Shown: one piece after another, positions 16,302-27,689 of the stretch
Numbering within the stretch: position 1 is the first letter of the stretch
How the letters are laid out: each line of letters starts with the position of its first letter
Assembly (NCBI GenBank): GCA_903859155.1
Contig: CAIOLO010000065.1
Coordinates: 1 to 42,699, forward strand
Direction of reading: 5' to 3'
DNA from: an uncultured beta proteobacterium
Lineage (GTDB): Bacteria > Pseudomonadota > Gammaproteobacteria > Burkholderiales > SG8-39
DNA length: 42,699 nt
Notes under the pieces: generated by a model
Database searches by the model: none
Told to the model about the DNA's origin: nothing
The model's input: the letters and a program-made list of their open reading frames with translations, nothing else
Made by a program: the position numbers and the translations under genes

Positions 16302-17512
16302 GGCCGCCCCTCCCTCTCGCGTCCACGCAAGGTGTCACGCGAACGCGGACTGGTATCCAGCGAAGGTGGCGGCGCCGTCCCCGCGGCACTGGTTCCCGGC
16401 GTCGCCGCTGGCAGATCCGGAGCCCCTGCTGCGCCCGACATCTGAATCAGCTTGTCCAACGGCAGGTAAAGTAGATTGGTACCTGCGCGCGCATCAATCA
16501 GTATTTTCGTCGTCGATGTCATGATCTGCTGCATGGTTTCGATATACATGCGATCGCGCATCACCCCGGGAGCACGGTTGTACTCGACCAGAATCTGCTT
16601 GAATCTGGATGCTTCTCCCTCGGCGTTGGCGATCACGCTTTGCCGGTATCCGTTGGCCTCCTCGGTCAGACGCGCCGCGGTTCCGCTCGCCTTGGGCACG
16701 ATGTCGTTGTAATACGCCTGGCCCTCGTTTTTCTGGCGCTCCAGATCCTGCTTGGCGCGTACCGCGTCATCAAATGCGCCTTGCACCTGTTCGGGCGGCT
16801 GGGCATTTTGCATGGTGACGCGGCTGATGCTGACACCGATCTGATAGCGGTCCAGTATTTCCTGCATCAACTTCTGTGCGGCCGCGGCCACCTGTTCGCG
16901 CCCTTCATACAGGACGAAATCCATCTTGCTCTTGCCGACAATTTCACGGGTAGCCGCTTCAGCCGCCTGGAGCACCGATTCTTCCGGGCGGCGGTTGTTG
17001 AACAGGAACTCCGTGGGATCCTTAAGGGTGAATTGCACGGCGAACTGGATGTCGATGATGTTTTCATCATCGGTCAACATCAGCGATTCGCGCAGCACCT
17101 TGGTCTTGATGTTGTTCCGGTAACCGACTTCCACGGTGCGCACGCCGGTGAGGTCCACGATTTCATGCGTCTGCAGCGGATAGGGCAGCCGCCAGCGAAG
17201 ACCGGAGTTGGTAACCTCCGAGAATTTGCCGAGTGTAAGGACCACCCCCCTCTGGCCTTCCACCACTATGTAGAACCCGCTGGCAAGCCACACCACCAGC
17301 AGCAAACCGGCAAGCAGGCCGATTCCGCCGCCGATCTGGCGAAAATTGGGTGGTCCGGACGCCCCCCCATTGCCGCCACCGCCGCGACGGCGGTTGAAAA
17401 TTCCGTTGAGTTTCTGGTTGAAGCTGCGCCACATCTCGTCAAGGTCCGGTGGGCCGTCGCCCCCGCCCTGGCCGCCGCCGCGCTTGCCCCATTGTGGGTC
17501 ATTCAATGACAT
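16298..17512 (-). CDS. hflK: HflK, FtsH protease modulator
   Basis: A 404-residue partner of HflC. The Gly-rich cytoplasmic N-terminus (GKRGGGQGGGDGPPDLDEMW) is diagnostic for HflK. A membrane helix (GLLAGLLLVVWLASGFYIV) follows, then the SPFH domain beginning VEGQRGVVLTLGKF and a long helical region. The C-terminal tail is Pro/Ala/Thr-rich and ends with charged residues. It starts 6 bp after hflX and overlaps hflC by 4 bp. Confidence 0.96.
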   Translation of the reverse strand: MSLNDPQWGKRGGGQGGGDGPPDLDEMWRSFNQKLNGIFNRRRGGGGNGGASGPPNFRQIGGGIGLLAGLLLVVWLASGFYIVVEGQRGVVLTLGKFSEVTNSGLRWRLPYPLQTHEIVDLTGVRTVEVGYRNNIKTKVLRESLMLTDDENIIDIQFAVQFTLKDPTEFLFNNRRPEESVLQAAEAATREIVGKSKMDFVLYEGREQVAAAAQKLMQEILDRYQIGVSISRVTMQNAQPPEQVQGAFDDAVRAKQDLERQKNEGQAYYNDIVPKASGTAARLTEEANGYRQSVIANAEGEASRFKQILVEYNRAPGVMRDRMYIETMQQIMTSTTKILIDARAGTNLLYLPLDKLIQMSGAAGAPDLPAATPGTSAAGTAPPPSLDTSPRSRDTLRGREREGRP

Positions 17513-17518
17513 GAGGAT

Positions 17519-18655
17519 TCAAGCTCCCGCTGTATGAGCCAAAGGTTGTCGATAATCCAAGGGGTTCTTCATGGTCGCCAATTCGGAAAGGGCGTTGCGC
17601 AACTGATCCATACCTGCCCCTGTTCTGGCGCTCAGACGTACACGTTTAATCTTACCACGCTCGTCGCGGTCCAGACCGGGTAAAACATCGCCCAGATCGA
17701 TCTTGTTCCAAACCAGAATTTCGGGAATTTCCGATGCCCCTATCTCGGCGACAACGCGCGCCACCTCGCCGATCTGCGACTCACGCATGCTATTGGAGGC
17801 ATCCACAACGTGAAGCAGCACATCGGCTCGGATGGTTTCCTCAAGTGTCGCACGGAAGGCGGCGACCAATTCATGCGGCAGATCGCGAATAAAGCCAACC
17901 GTGTCCGAAATCACTATGCTGGCGGCATCCGGCAGAAATACCCGCCGCGTAGTGGTGTCCAGCGTCGCGAACAACTGGTCGGCGGCGTAGGCCCCCGCAT
18001 GGGTCAGGCTGTTGAAAAGCGTCGATTTGCCGGCATTGGTATACCCGACCAGCGAAACCGAAAGCACTTGCCCCTTGGCACGGGCACGGCGCTGGTTTTC
18101 GCGGGTTTGCTGGCAATGAGCCAGTTTTTCCTTGAGGACTTTGACGCGCTTTCCGATCAGTCGGCGATCGGTCTCCAGTTGCGTTTCACCGGGGCCACGC
18201 AAGCCTATGCCCCCTTTTTGCCGCTCCAGGTGGGTCCAGCCACGCACCAGGCGGCTGGCAAGATGGTCCAGTTGCGCAAGCTCAACCTGCAGCTTGCCTT
18301 CATGGCTCTTGGCACGCTGGGCGAAAATGTCCAGGATCAGGCTGGTCCGGTCTATGACCCTGCAGTCGATCGCTTTTTCCAGGTTGCGTTCCTGCGCGGG
18401 CGACAGGTCATGATTGAATATGACCAGGCCGGCCTGTTGCGCCGCTACCGTCTCGCGAACTTCGGCGACTTTTCCCGAACCGGCGAACAGTGAAGCATCG
18501 GGGCGGGGGCGTTTGCCGCGAACAATGGCCTTGGGCTGAATTCCGGCACTCCGCGCCAGCAATTCCAGTTCCTCCAGGCTTTCCGAGTAGCCATGCTGGC
18601 CCAGATCCAGGCCAACCAGCACGGCGCAGTTGTCCCGCGATGGACGTTCTAGCAT
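17519..18655 (-). CDS. hflX: ribosome-associated GTPase HflX
   Basis: A 378-residue TRAFAC GTPase that splits or rescues stalled ribosomes under stress. The N-terminal HflX domain ends with GLRGPGETQLETDRR near 151-165. The GTPase domain has G1 GYTNAGKST at 204-212, the G3 region SDTVGFIRDLPHELV, and G4 NKID. The C-terminal tail after the G domain is short. It lies 145 bp after hfq in the conserved hfq-hflX-hflK-hflC order. Confidence 0.96.
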   Translation of the reverse strand: MLERPSRDNCAVLVGLDLGQHGYSESLEELELLARSAGIQPKAIVRGKRPRPDASLFAGSGKVAEVRETVAAQQAGLVIFNHDLSPAQERNLEKAIDCRVIDRTSLILDIFAQRAKSHEGKLQVELAQLDHLASRLVRGWTHLERQKGGIGLRGPGETQLETDRRLIGKRVKVLKEKLAHCQQTRENQRRARAKGQVLSVSLVGYTNAGKSTLFNSLTHAGAYAADQLFATLDTTTRRVFLPDAASIVISDTVGFIRDLPHELVAAFRATLEETIRADVLLHVVDASNSMRESQIGEVARVVAEIGASEIPEILVWNKIDLGDVLPGLDRDERGKIKRVRLSARTGAGMDQLRNALSELATMKNPLDYRQPLAHTAGA

Positions 18656-18799
18656 CGTCGTGTGCGATCAGGAATGTTAAGAATGAAGTACCGCCGAGGT
18701 CACTGACGGCACTGGCCGGTGGACATTGCTGTCCGTATCGCGGCTGTCACCACGACCCGGAGAGAGCATCCGGCTTGTCTGAATTCACCCGAAGGGGCC

Positions 18800-19036
18800 T
18801 CAGCTTTCGGAGCCCAGTTGTTCCATGTTGACCGCGCGCGAAGGCACCACCGTGGAAATGGCGTGCTTATAGACCATCTGCGTCACGGTGTTGCGCAACA
18901 GGACCACATATTGATCGAAGGATTCGACCTGCCCCTGCAGCTTGATACCGTTGACCAGATAGATGGACACCGGAATGTGCTCCTTGCGGAGTGCATTGAG
19001 AAATGGATCTTGTAACAATTGTCCCTTGCCGCTCAT
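18800..19036 (-). CDS. hfq: RNA chaperone Hfq
   Basis: A 78-residue Sm-like protein. It matches Hfq across its length: [19 protein letters not shown], the Sm1 segment [20 protein letters not shown], and the Sm2 box [10 protein letters not shown]. The hexamer binds U-rich RNA ends on its proximal face and A-rich sequence distally, pairing small RNAs with mRNAs. The C-terminal tail is short (NMEQLGSES), as in many Betaproteobacteria. ATG at 19036 has AGGGG upstream. The candidate small RNA at 28300-28443 ends in a U8 tail suited to this protein. Confidence 0.98.
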   Translation of the reverse strand: MSGKGQLLQDPFLNALRKEHIPVSIYLVNGIKLQGQVESFDQYVVLLRNTVTQMVYKHAISTVVPSRAVNMEQLGSES

Positions 19037-19148
19037 GGGTTACCCCTGGGTGCATTATTTTCCGGCAGCCACTTTAGCTGATTTTTTTCGTTATTGACAA
19101 CAACATAGCGCGTTTTCTTGATAGCCATGTGCGATTCGGCCTTGTGCA

Positions 19149-20471
19149 TCAGGAATCGGCGTAGGGGTTGCGGCCAGTGCGAAATTCGATACGCAGCGGG
19201 GTACCCTGTAGTTCAAACGCCTCGCGGAATTTTGATTCGAGATAGCGCCGGTAGCTCTCAGGGACCGCTCCGAGCGCGTTTCCGTGGACAACCACGATTG
19301 GGGGATTCATGCCCCCCTGGTGGGCATAACGCATCTTCGGACGAATCATCCCTTTGCGAGGCGGCACCTGCTGCTCCACCGCCGCGATCAGGGTTCTCGT
19401 GAGCCTTGGTGTCGACAGCTTGATGTTCGCCGCCTTGTAGGCTTTGTCCACTGAAGCGAACAAGGCGGTCAGGCCCCTGCTGTGCATAGCCGAAATATAG
19501 TGAAAACGCGCATAGGATATGAATCCGAGCTTGCGGGCGAGCGATCGCTTGGCCTGTTCGCGAGCCTCCTCGCTCATCCCATCCCACTTGTTGACTGCGA
19601 CCACCAGCGCCCTGCCCTGTTCCAGTATGAAACCCGCCAGATGCGCGTCCTGCTCCGAGAAATCCTGTTGCGCATCCAGGACCAGAACCACCACATTGGC
19701 CGCTTCGATCGATTGCAGGGTCTTGATCACGGAAAATTTTTCCACGCTCTCGAAGACTTTTCCCCGGCGCCGCAGTCCCGCGGTATCGATCAATGTGTAA
19801 TGCCTGTCGCGCAGGACAAATTCGACCTGGATGCTGTCGCGTGTTGTGCCCGGCTGATCAAAGGCGATGACGCGCTCCTCGCCAACCAGCGCATTGACCA
19901 GCGTCGATTTGCCTACGTTGGGCCTGCCGACAATGGCAACTTTGGGATGCCTGGACTCGGCCTCGGCTTCCTCTTCCCCATCGTAGGGCGCCAGCGCCTC
20001 CTCGAGTAATTCGCGCACCCCCTCGCCATGCGCAGCGGATATGGCAATCGGCTCGCCAATTCCCAATTCATTGAATTCCGCGCACGCGGAGGCGGCCTTC
20101 ATGCCTTCGGCCTTGTTGACCACTAGCCAGACACGACGCCCCGCACGGCGCAATTGGTCGGTAATCCGCTTGTCCTGCGAGGTTACGCCCTCGCGTGCAT
20201 CGACAAGAAAAATGATGATATCGGCTTCGGCGATCGCGGTCAGTGTCTGCCGGGCCATTTGCGCCAGCAAACCTTCTTTTGCCACCGGTTCCAATCCTCC
20301 GGTGTCGATGACAACAAAGGATTTTCCGCCAAGCTGTCCGACGCCATAATGCCGGTCGCGTGTCAGTCCAGGCAGCTCCGCGACCAGCGCGTCCCGCGTT
20401 CGCGTGAGACGGTTGAACAGCGTGGACTTGCCGACGTTTGGTCGTCCTACCAGCACCAATATGGGTTTCAT
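19149..20471 (-). CDS. der: ribosome assembly GTPase Der (EngA)
   Basis: A 440-residue protein with two tandem GTPase domains, a layout unique to Der. P-loops GRPNVGKST lie at 9-17 and 182-190, with G3 motifs DTGGLEP near 56 and [10 protein letters not shown] in the second domain. A C-terminal KH-like domain includes [19 protein letters not shown]. Der is essential for late assembly of the 50S subunit. The gene sits 34 bp after bamB, as in many proteobacteria. Confidence 0.97.
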   Translation of the reverse strand: MKPILVLVGRPNVGKSTLFNRLTRTRDALVAELPGLTRDRHYGVGQLGGKSFVVIDTGGLEPVAKEGLLAQMARQTLTAIAEADIIIFLVDAREGVTSQDKRITDQLRRAGRRVWLVVNKAEGMKAASACAEFNELGIGEPIAISAAHGEGVRELLEEALAPYDGEEEAEAESRHPKVAIVGRPNVGKSTLVNALVGEERVIAFDQPGTTRDSIQVEFVLRDRHYTLIDTAGLRRRGKVFESVEKFSVIKTLQSIEAANVVVLVLDAQQDFSEQDAHLAGFILEQGRALVVAVNKWDGMSEEAREQAKRSLARKLGFISYARFHYISAMHSRGLTALFASVDKAYKAANIKLSTPRLTRTLIAAVEQQVPPRKGMIRPKMRYAHQGGMNPPIVVVHGNALGAVPESYRRYLESKFREAFELQGTPLRIEFRTGRNPYADS

Positions 20472-20505
20472 TGCTATGTGCGCGCTGAGTGCATGCTGCG
20501 GCCGG

Positions 20506-21663
20506 CTATTGCGGCAGGCTCATGGCAAACAGACCGCCACTGCGTGTCTGGAGCAGTATTCCCCCGGGCAGCTGAGCTATCGGTGCGGCGACACCGCTGG
20601 AATCTGTTGGCATGCGACCGACGAGCGCGCCGCTTTCGCGGTCCATGAAATGCACCTGTCCCTCGATATCCGCGGAGACAATCTGCCGGCCCAGCGGATA
20701 CGGCACCGTCAGATTGCGCAGCGTCAGCCGATCCTGTTTCCAGAAACTGGTGCCATTGGTGCGGTCCAGGGCATGGACGGAGCCACGATCATCGGTGATA
20801 AACAGGTATCTTGCGTCACCGCTCAACCCCGTCGTGCTGGACATATTCCGCGCCCACAATGACTGTCCTTTGGCGATGTCAAAACAGGCCACACGCCCCT
20901 GGTAGGCGACGGCGCACACTTCCCGCTCGGCCACCCAGGGCAAGCCAACGACGTCGGCGACCCTCTCCAGTTCGGTTGAGCCGCGCGGTTGCGCCACCGC
21001 AGCCTCCCAGCGCAGGCCCCCATTGGTGAGCGCGATGGCAGCCAGTCGCCCGCCGGCAAAACCGACATAGGCCACGTTTTCGCGCACAACCAGTCCGGCT
21101 GAACTGCGCACGGTCAGCGCGGGCATGGCGCGCTGATAGACCCAGCGCCGACGTCCATCCACTGCATCAAGAGCGAATACGCGGCTGTCCGCAGAGCGCA
21201 CGATCACCAGATCGCCCGCGACAACCGGCGAAGCCAGGACCTCGCTGGATACGTTGGCTCGCCAGCGGATGGATCCACTGCCAGCGTCTATTCCGATGAC
21301 TTCGCCTTCGCTGCTGCCGACCGCGACCAAGGTTGTGCTGGCGCCTACGCCGCCGGACAATTGAGTTCCTGCGTTCATGCGCCAGTGTTGCTGACCGTTC
21401 GCCGCGTTCAATCGCAGCACCGTGCCATCACGCGCCGCCGCAAATACGTCTTCCCCCACCACCATGGGGCTGAAAATCGCGGGGCCGGAGGACCCCACGC
21501 TGGCCTGCCAGAGGGTCTTGACGGTGATTGTCGATTTCAATTCCGGCAGCGGCGACATTTTTGGCCGGGTATCGGGGCGAATTAGATCGAGCGGATTCAA
21601 ACTCGAGCATCCCGCCACCGCCACCGCCACCAGCAGACTGCCCAGCAGGCAGGCTGTGCGCAT
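20506..21663 (-). CDS. bamB: outer membrane assembly lipoprotein BamB
   Basis: A 385-residue lipoprotein of the BAM complex. The signal peptide [19 protein letters not shown] ends in a lipobox with Cys19. The rest is an eight-bladed beta-propeller with repeated PQQ-like blades such as [16 protein letters not shown] and [15 protein letters not shown]. BamB aids insertion of beta-barrel proteins into the outer membrane. I place the start at ATG 21663, four bases after the yfgM stop, because this gives an exact lipoprotein signal; the frame is open much further upstream inside yfgM. Confidence 0.94.
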   Translation of the reverse strand: MRTACLLGSLLVAVAVAGCSSLNPLDLIRPDTRPKMSPLPELKSTITVKTLWQASVGSSGPAIFSPMVVGEDVFAAARDGTVLRLNAANGQQHWRMNAGTQLSGGVGASTTLVAVGSSEGEVIGIDAGSGSIRWRANVSSEVLASPVVAGDLVIVRSADSRVFALDAVDGRRRWVYQRAMPALTVRSSAGLVVRENVAYVGFAGGRLAAIALTNGGLRWEAAVAQPRGSTELERVADVVGLPWVAEREVCAVAYQGRVACFDIAKGQSLWARNMSSTTGLSGDARYLFITDDRGSVHALDRTNGTSFWKQDRLTLRNLTVPYPLGRQIVSADIEGQVHFMDRESGALVGRMPTDSSGVAAPIAQLPGGILLQTRSGGLFAMSLPQ

Positions 21664-21667
21664 CCGA

Positions 21668-22306
21668 TCAACCCTCACCGAGGGCCTCGATCTTGCGGCG
21701 CAGTTGCTCGCTGAGTCCCGCATCGTTCTTGCCTGCTTTTTCAATGGCAGCCCGGTATGCAGTGCGCGCGTCGCCCGGTTTTTTCTGAATAAGGCAAATG
21801 TCTCCGCGCAAGGCTTCGTACAGGGCTTCGAACCCCGGGGATGGTTTGAGTGCAATCACTTTCAGCGCTTCTTCGGGTGATGCCTCGTCCAACAGCACAT
21901 TGGCCAGGCGCAATCGTGCCACCGATTTCAACTCTTCGTTAGAGCTGTTTTCCGTCACCCACAGGAGTTGCGCCTTGGCTGTCTTCAGGTCACCGGATTG
22001 AAAATGAACTCGCGCCGATACCAGTGCGGCGAGCGGCCCGTAGGTGGTTCCTGAAAAATTCTCCAGAATCATTCCCGAGGTGTCGCGGGTCGCCTTCAGG
22101 TCGTTCGCACGCGCGGCCTTTTGCAGCGTTTCATACAAAGATGCCGCCTCCAGTGCGCGCGAATTCCGGTATCCATTCCATCCGTACCAGACGGCAAGCG
22201 CCAGCAAAATCACACTCGCGCTCAAGGTCACCAGATTTCCGTACTGACCCCACCATGCCTTGGCCGCAGCCAGTTGTTCCTGTTCTTCCAGATCCAGAGT
22301 ACTCAT
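21668..22306 (-). CDS. YfgM-type membrane-anchored TPR protein
   Basis: A 212-residue protein with a short cytoplasmic N-terminus, one membrane helix (LVTLSASVILLALAVWYGW, about 25-43) and a periplasmic TPR-like domain (ASLYETLQKAARANDLKATR, and later YEALRGDICLIQKKPGDART). It corresponds to YfgM, which works with the PpiD chaperone at the SecYEG translocon. The position between hisS and bamB is the conserved one, with bamB starting 4 bp after its stop. Confidence 0.9.
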   Translation of the reverse strand: MSTLDLEEQEQLAAAKAWWGQYGNLVTLSASVILLALAVWYGWNGYRNSRALEAASLYETLQKAARANDLKATRDTSGMILENFSGTTYGPLAALVSARVHFQSGDLKTAKAQLLWVTENSSNEELKSVARLRLANVLLDEASPEEALKVIALKPSPGFEALYEALRGDICLIQKKPGDARTAYRAAIEKAGKNDAGLSEQLRRKIEALGEG

Positions 22307-22399
22307 AGCGCTTGCTTCCTGTTTGCTTGCCTTGCGCGATCGCCGGGCAAATGATCATTACGCCGAATCGCACGCTTTCGCGAACGGCCGAAAAGGGCC

Positions 22400-23674
22400 T
22401 TAATTCCCCACCACAAATTTCCTGACCGCTTCTGCCAACGATTGTTCCCGGACACGAAATTGATCCTGGACAATGCGTAACGGTTTGACACTGGCCTCAC
22501 CGGCCGCGACTTCATCTTCCCCCAGGATAACCGCGACGCTGGCGCCACTGGCATCGGCGCGCTTCATCTGGGTCTTGAAACTGCCTCCCCCCGAGTGCTG
22601 CAGGACGCTCAAACCGTGGTTGCGCAGCATTTCCGCGACCCTGAATGCCGCGCGCTGCGCTTCGGCTCCCTGATTGACAAGATAGATGGTCGCCGGGGGC
22701 ATCGCAAGGGGCTTTTGGTTCAGTTCAAGCAAAGCGAGCAGTCTTTCGATTCCCAGCGCCCAGCCGCAGGCCGGCTGGGGCTTGCCGCCCAATTGTTCGA
22801 ACAATCCATCGTAGCGCCCTCCTCCGCATACCGTCCCCTGGGCCCCGAGTCTGTCGGTGACCCATTCAAATACGGTGAGATTGTAATAGTCCAGGCCCCG
22901 TACCAGCCGTGGATTGATACGATACGGTATGCCTGCCGCACGGAGTATTTGCTGAATGCTCTCAAAATGCTGGAGCGATGCATCCCGCAGATAGGCGGTG
23001 AGCAGCGGCGCCCCATCAATCACCGGTTTCATCGCCGGATTCTTGCTGTCCAGAACCCTCAGCGGGTTGGAATACATGCGCCTGCGCCCGTCTTCGTCGA
23101 GGTCAGCCGCGTTCGCCTCCAGATAAACGATGAGTGCCGCACGGTGCTCCCTGCGCTCGTCGAGGGTGCCAAGGGAATTGAGCTCAAGCCGGATATCCTC
23201 CAATTCCAGGAGTTTCCACAGACGATGGCACATGAGCAGCATTTCGGCGTCCACATCAGGTCCCGGAAATCCTAGCGCCTCCGCACCGACCTGATGAAAC
23301 TGACGGTACCTGCCTTTCTGCGGCCTTTCATGCCGGAACATAGGACCCATGTAATAGACCCGTTGCGGGCCGCCATATAGCAGGCTGTGCTCCAACGCGG
23401 CACGCACTGTCGAAGCAGTGGCCTCGGGTCGCAGGGTCAGGTGTTCGCCATTGAGACTGTCTTCGAAGCTGTACATCTCCTTTTCGACGATATCAGTGGC
23501 TTCGCCGATGGCGCGGCAAAACAGCGCCGTGGATTCGACCAGAGGGGTTCGAATGTTCCGGTACCCGTAGGAGCGGAGCCAGGTTCTGAGCGTATCCTCG
23601 AGCGCCTCCCACCGGACAGCCTCATCCGGAAGAATGTCATTCATGCCGCGCACGGCCCGCAATTCAGTGCTCAT
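22400..23674 (-). CDS. hisS: histidine-tRNA ligase
   Basis: A 424-residue class-II aminoacyl-tRNA synthetase charging tRNA-His. Motif 1 lies in the N-terminal part after [16 protein letters not shown]. Motif 2 surrounds [19 protein letters not shown]. The histidine-specific segments [15 protein letters not shown] and [14 protein letters not shown] are present, and motif 3 is [14 protein letters not shown]. The C-terminal anticodon-binding domain is complete, in contrast to hisZ. The frame is open upstream into ispG, but ATG at 23674 gives the normal N-terminus. Confidence 0.97.
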   Translation of the reverse strand: MSTELRAVRGMNDILPDEAVRWEALEDTLRTWLRSYGYRNIRTPLVESTALFCRAIGEATDIVEKEMYSFEDSLNGEHLTLRPEATASTVRAALEHSLLYGGPQRVYYMGPMFRHERPQKGRYRQFHQVGAEALGFPGPDVDAEMLLMCHRLWKLLELEDIRLELNSLGTLDERREHRAALIVYLEANAADLDEDGRRRMYSNPLRVLDSKNPAMKPVIDGAPLLTAYLRDASLQHFESIQQILRAAGIPYRINPRLVRGLDYYNLTVFEWVTDRLGAQGTVCGGGRYDGLFEQLGGKPQPACGWALGIERLLALLELNQKPLAMPPATIYLVNQGAEAQRAAFRVAEMLRNHGLSVLQHSGGGSFKTQMKRADASGASVAVILGEDEVAAGEASVKPLRIVQDQFRVREQSLAEAVRKFVVGN

Positions 23675-23690
23675 GCTTTTCTCTGCCAGT

Positions 23691-24977
23691 TCAAACTGCG
23701 ATTTTGCCGGAGGCTGATTTGAGCGGCTTTGCCTCGCTGCGGCGCCCGACGCCGCCCTGGCCATAGCGCTTGGCCACGTAATCCTCGACGAGCTGTTGGA
23801 ATTCCGCAGCAATCCGCTGTCCTTTGAGGGTCACGGTTTTTTGACCGTCGACATAGACCGGAGCAACCGGACTTTCCCCTGATCCGGGCAGGCTGATACC
23901 GACGTTGGCCTGGCGTGACTCGCCTGGACCATTGACGACGCAACCCATCACTGCCACATGCATTTCCTCGACGCCCGGGTACTGTTTGGCCCATGCCGGC
24001 ATCTGCTGGCGCAGATAAGCCTGAATCTGCGCTGCGAGTTCCTGGAAATAGGTGCTCGTGGTACGACCGCACCCCGGGCACGCTATGACCATCGGGGTGA
24101 ACGAGCGCAGGCCCATGGTCTGCAAAATCTCCTGCGCCACAATGACCTCGCGCGTTCGATCTCCACCCGGTTCGGGGGTCAGCGATACCCGTATGGTGTC
24201 GCCGATGCCTTCCTGCAGCAAAACTGCAATTGCCGCGCTGGAGGCGACGATCCCCTTGCTTCCCATACCCGCTTCGGTAAGACCGAGATGGAGCGGATAA
24301 TCGCAGCGCCGCGCCAGATCGCGATAAACGGCGATGAGATCCTGCACCCCGCTCACTTTGCAGGAGAGCACGATCGCGTCGCCGGAGAGGCCGATTTCCT
24401 CGGCTCGCCTGGCCGACTCCAGTGCCGACACAATCAATGCCTCCCGCATGACCGATTCGGCCGCAACCGGGCGCTGGCCCCTGGCGTTTTCATCCATCAG
24501 GCGTGCGAGGACTTCCTGGTCAAGGCTACCCCAGTTGACGCCGATACGAACCGCTTTGCCGTAACGGCAGGCAGTCTCCACCACGGTCGAGAACTGCTCG
24601 TCATGCTTGTCTCCACGGCCGACATTGCCGGGATTGATGCGGTATTTGGCCAGTGCCCTCGCGCAATCCGGAAATGCCGACAGCAGCTTGTGCCCGTTGA
24701 AATGAAAATCCCCAACCAGCGGAACTTCGCAGCCCATCGCATCCAGTCGGTCGCGAATCCGTGCGACCTGCGCGGCCGCTTCCGGAGAATTGACGGTAAT
24801 GCGCACCAGTTCCGACCCCGCCTGCCACAGTTGCGCGACTTGTGACGCGGTGGCTTCGGCGTCCGCGGTATCGGTATTGGTCATGGACTGCACCAATACC
24901 GGCGCGTCACCACCAATCGAAAACCGCCCGATCCTTACCTGACGTGAGCGCCGCCGTGGCGATACGTTTGGATTCAT
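23691..24977 (-). CDS. ispG: 4-hydroxy-3-methylbut-2-enyl diphosphate synthase
   Basis: A 428-residue iron-sulfur enzyme that converts MEcPP to HMBPP in the non-mevalonate isoprenoid pathway. The N-terminal TIM-barrel includes [17 protein letters not shown] and FHFNGHKLL. The C-terminal cluster domain has the cysteines in ACPGCGRTT and in [12 protein letters not shown]. The last residues ([15 protein letters not shown]) extend past the usual end. It starts 5 bp after rodZ and ends 16 bp before hisS, the conserved rodZ-ispG-hisS order. Confidence 0.97.
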   Translation of the reverse strand: MNPNVSPRRRSRQVRIGRFSIGGDAPVLVQSMTNTDTADAEATASQVAQLWQAGSELVRITVNSPEAAAQVARIRDRLDAMGCEVPLVGDFHFNGHKLLSAFPDCARALAKYRINPGNVGRGDKHDEQFSTVVETACRYGKAVRIGVNWGSLDQEVLARLMDENARGQRPVAAESVMREALIVSALESARRAEEIGLSGDAIVLSCKVSGVQDLIAVYRDLARRCDYPLHLGLTEAGMGSKGIVASSAAIAVLLQEGIGDTIRVSLTPEPGGDRTREVIVAQEILQTMGLRSFTPMVIACPGCGRTTSTYFQELAAQIQAYLRQQMPAWAKQYPGVEEMHVAVMGCVVNGPGESRQANVGISLPGSGESPVAPVYVDGQKTVTLKGQRIAAEFQQLVEDYVAKRYGQGGVGRRSEAKPLKSASGKIAV

Positions 24978-24982
24978 TTTCG

Positions 24983-25810
24983 CTACTGGTCCAGCGTGAA
25001 TCTGGCCACGTCGACCTTGGTGTATTGCGCCAGGTCCACTGCCCTCGTGCCGTAAGTCAGTCGCACGTTGCTTGCATTGCCTATGACCAGCGTGAACGGT
25101 GGCGATCCCTCTACGACTGTCTGCGACCCCGCAGGGTTTATCTGGGCGATGAGAACGCGGCCGCCACGGTCTCTGACCTCCACCCAGGCATCCTTTTGAA
25201 ATTCAAAGCGCATGTTGGCGATCGTATCGCCAGTCCCAGGCAACGCGCTATTTCCGGCAGTGGGGGGCGCAAGCAAGGGGTCGTGCAAGGCTTCGCTCGG
25301 CGCCTGGCTTGGAACCGGATCTGTCGTCGGGTCCTGGACCTGACCCGCAGCGGTTTCGGCCGGAGAAGTGCGCAAAGTGCCGGTAATCGGTTCCGGCAAT
25401 CCGAAATGCCACTCGTAAAGCACCGCCATGACCAGCACCGCAATTACCGCGGAAAGCCAGAAATAGACGCGGGTTGAGCGGGCCCTGCCGTCCGGAAAGG
25501 GTACCCGCTTGGAACGAATGTCGACCGCGACAGGTTCGGGGACATGGCGCTTCTCGAAGGCCTCCAGGATCGGGGTGGCCGGAGTGCCGAGGATTTTGGC
25601 GTAACCCCGGATCATTCCCCTGACAAAGGTGGTCCCCGGCAGACGCGAATAGTCATCGCCTTCGAGTGCCTCGATTTGTTTTGGCGAGTATCTCAATTGC
25701 GCTGCGATATCGGCCACGCTAAAACCTTTGCCCGAACGCTCCAGAGCCAGCATGGCACCGGGTCCCGGGGCGGGCACATTGTCAGGGGCGATTTCGACAG
25801 CCTCATTCAC
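24983..25810 (-). CDS. rodZ: RodZ-type cytoskeletal protein
   Basis: A 275-residue membrane protein with an N-terminal helix-turn-helix (about 20-75: [20 protein letters not shown], then [19 protein letters not shown]). A basic juxtamembrane stretch precedes a single membrane helix (about 115-133). A Pro/Thr-rich linker and a C-terminal DUF4115 domain follow ([14 protein letters not shown] and [13 protein letters not shown]). RodZ links MreB filaments to the cell-wall machinery. The start is GTG at 25810, overlapping the pilW stop by four bases (GTGA); the next in-frame ATG would cut into the domain. Confidence 0.93.
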   Translation of the reverse strand: MNEAVEIAPDNVPAPGPGAMLALERSGKGFSVADIAAQLRYSPKQIEALEGDDYSRLPGTTFVRGMIRGYAKILGTPATPILEAFEKRHVPEPVAVDIRSKRVPFPDGRARSTRVYFWLSAVIAVLVMAVLYEWHFGLPEPITGTLRTSPAETAAGQVQDPTTDPVPSQAPSEALHDPLLAPPTAGNSALPGTGDTIANMRFEFQKDAWVEVRDRGGRVLIAQINPAGSQTVVEGSPPFTLVIGNASNVRLTYGTRAVDLAQYTKVDVARFTLDQ

Positions 25811-26610
25811 TCGTATTGGCCTCGTTGCAGACTCTGGAACTCCGGCGAACCCGCGAATCTGCGTCGCAACTGCTCCGCCAGGCTTGATTCGTTCATCTTG
25901 TCGCCCAGTTTGCGCTCAATGCGCAACGCAAGCCACAACGACTCGGAGGTCGGCTCGACGCCGCGATTGAATTCGGCTATCAGCGTGCGTGCCTGATCGA
26001 ATTCCCCACGCCGATACCGCAATTGGGCCAGATTGATTTTTGCGGAAAGGTAATTGGAATCCAGTCGCAGCGCCCGCTCGAGATATTCGATCGCATCCCG
26101 GTCGTTGTTCTTGCGCGCCGCGCATACGCCGGCGACGGTGTACGACTTCTGTGGCGCCGCGTACAGCGGATTTCTTATCGCTGAAAGGAAAAATTTCAAC
26201 GAAAGATCTTCGCGGCCCGACTGACACAGGAACCAGCCATAGTTGTGGTTGGCATCCGGGTCGTTCGGTGCGATACGCAAGGCACGCTGGAAGCTTTCCT
26301 CGGCCTGGGCGTTCTCCTTGAGATCCATGTGCACCAGGCCCAGCACGGTGTACGCAGGCGCATATCCCGCATCCGCCGCAATCGCTATGCGTGCTTCCTC
26401 CAGCGCGATGCCCATGTTGCCCTGTTCGTAATAGGCGCCAGCGAGTTCCGCATGAGCGCGCGCGCGCTCGCGCGGCGCGCCAAGCTCGCCGATGATATTC
26501 GACTCGTCCAGCGGCTCCGCGGCGGTTCGAAAACCGTCGTCGACCCGACCCTGGCCACCCGCACAGGCCGCGAGGCAGAACACAGCAGCAATCGCGAATC
26601 TATTTTTCAT
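25807..26610 (-). CDS. pilW: type IV pilus biogenesis lipoprotein PilW/PilF
   Basis: A 267-residue outer-membrane lipoprotein. The signal peptide [16 protein letters not shown] carries a lipobox (Cys16). About six TPR units follow, for example [20 protein letters not shown] and [20 protein letters not shown]. PilW (also called PilF) pilots the secretin PilQ to the outer membrane and stabilises pili. The position after rlmN and before rodZ is the conserved betaproteobacterial and gammaproteobacterial arrangement. The ATG overlaps the rlmN stop by four bases. Confidence 0.93.
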   Translation of the reverse strand: MKNRFAIAAVFCLAACAGGQGRVDDGFRTAAEPLDESNIIGELGAPRERARAHAELAGAYYEQGNMGIALEEARIAIAADAGYAPAYTVLGLVHMDLKENAQAEESFQRALRIAPNDPDANHNYGWFLCQSGREDLSLKFFLSAIRNPLYAAPQKSYTVAGVCAARKNNDRDAIEYLERALRLDSNYLSAKINLAQLRYRRGEFDQARTLIAEFNRGVEPTSESLWLALRIERKLGDKMNESSLAEQLRRRFAGSPEFQSLQRGQYE

Positions 26611-27689
26611 ATTTCCGCTCCCACGAATTTGCCGGCCCTTCGCGTCCGGTCTATCACCTGTCCCGCCAACTGCCCGCAGGCCGCGTCTATGTCCTCGCCC
26701 CGGGTCTTGCGCACCGTGGTCACTATGCCGGCGGCATTGAGCGACTGGCTGAAGGCGCTGATGGATTCACGCGACGAGCGCCGGTAGCCGGTTCCCGGGA
26801 ACGGGTTGAAAGGAATCAGGTTTATCTTGCACGGCACGCGCTCCACCAGCGCGAGCAACTCCTGTGCATGGGCCGCCGTATCGTTGACGCCGTCCAGCAT
26901 CACGTATTCGAAGGTAATGAAATCGCGCGGCGCACGGTCCAGATAGCGAAGACAGGCGTCAAGCAGTACGCGCAGCGGATATTTTCTGTTGATGGGCACA
27001 AGTTTGTCGCGCAAAGCATCGCTGGGTGCGTGCAGCGACACCGCCAGCGCAACCGGGCAGGCGTCGCGCAGGGCATCGATTCCGGGGACGATCCCCGAAG
27101 TGGAAAGAGTCACCCGGCGGCGGGATAATCCGTAGGCGTTGTCGTCCAGCATGAGGCGCAAGGCGGCAACGGTATTATCAAAATTGAGCAGCGGTTCGCC
27201 CATGCCCATCAGCACCACATTGCTGATGACGCGTCCCGCCCCCGCCTGTGCGCCCAATTCCCGATTGGCGATCCACAGCTGTCCGATAATTTCGGCGACC
27301 GAAAGATTCCTGTTAAATCCCTGTTTGCCAGTGGAGCAGAAACTGCAGTCGAGGGCGCATCCTGCCTGGGTGGAAATACAAAGTGTGCCGCGCTCCGATT
27401 CCGGAATGAATACGGACTCTATGGCACTGCCGCCATCCACCTCCAACAGCCACTTGTAGGTGCCGTCGGCCGACTCCCCGGAGCGCAGCACCCGCGGCGC
27501 CCTGATTTCGGCGCAACCGAGCAATCTATCGCGAAATTCTTTTGCCAGGTCCGACATCCTGGCGAAGTCGCCCTCCCCGTTTCGATGAATCCAGCGCTGC
27601 AACTGGCGCGCGCGAAAAGGCTTCTCCCCGAGGTCATTGATAAACCGCGCAAGCCCATCGCCATCGAATTCAAGGAGATTGGTCGTCAT
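26607..27689 (-). CDS. rlmN: 23S rRNA/tRNA (adenine C2) methyltransferase
   Basis: A 360-residue radical-SAM enzyme that methylates C2 of A2503 in 23S rRNA and of A37 in some tRNAs. The cluster motif is C111-ALD-C115-SF-C118. Other blocks are [31 protein letters not shown] and AVSLHAPSD. The second catalytic cysteine is in DIDAACGQL near 338. The ATG shares one base with the ndk stop (TAATG). Confidence 0.97.
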   Translation of the reverse strand: MTTNLLEFDGDGLARFINDLGEKPFRARQLQRWIHRNGEGDFARMSDLAKEFRDRLLGCAEIRAPRVLRSGESADGTYKWLLEVDGGSAIESVFIPESERGTLCISTQAGCALDCSFCSTGKQGFNRNLSVAEIIGQLWIANRELGAQAGAGRVISNVVLMGMGEPLLNFDNTVAALRLMLDDNAYGLSRRRVTLSTSGIVPGIDALRDACPVALAVSLHAPSDALRDKLVPINRKYPLRVLLDACLRYLDRAPRDFITFEYVMLDGVNDTAAHAQELLALVERVPCKINLIPFNPFPGTGYRRSSRESISAFSQSLNAAGIVTTVRKTRGEDIDAACGQLAGQVIDRTRRAGKFVGAEI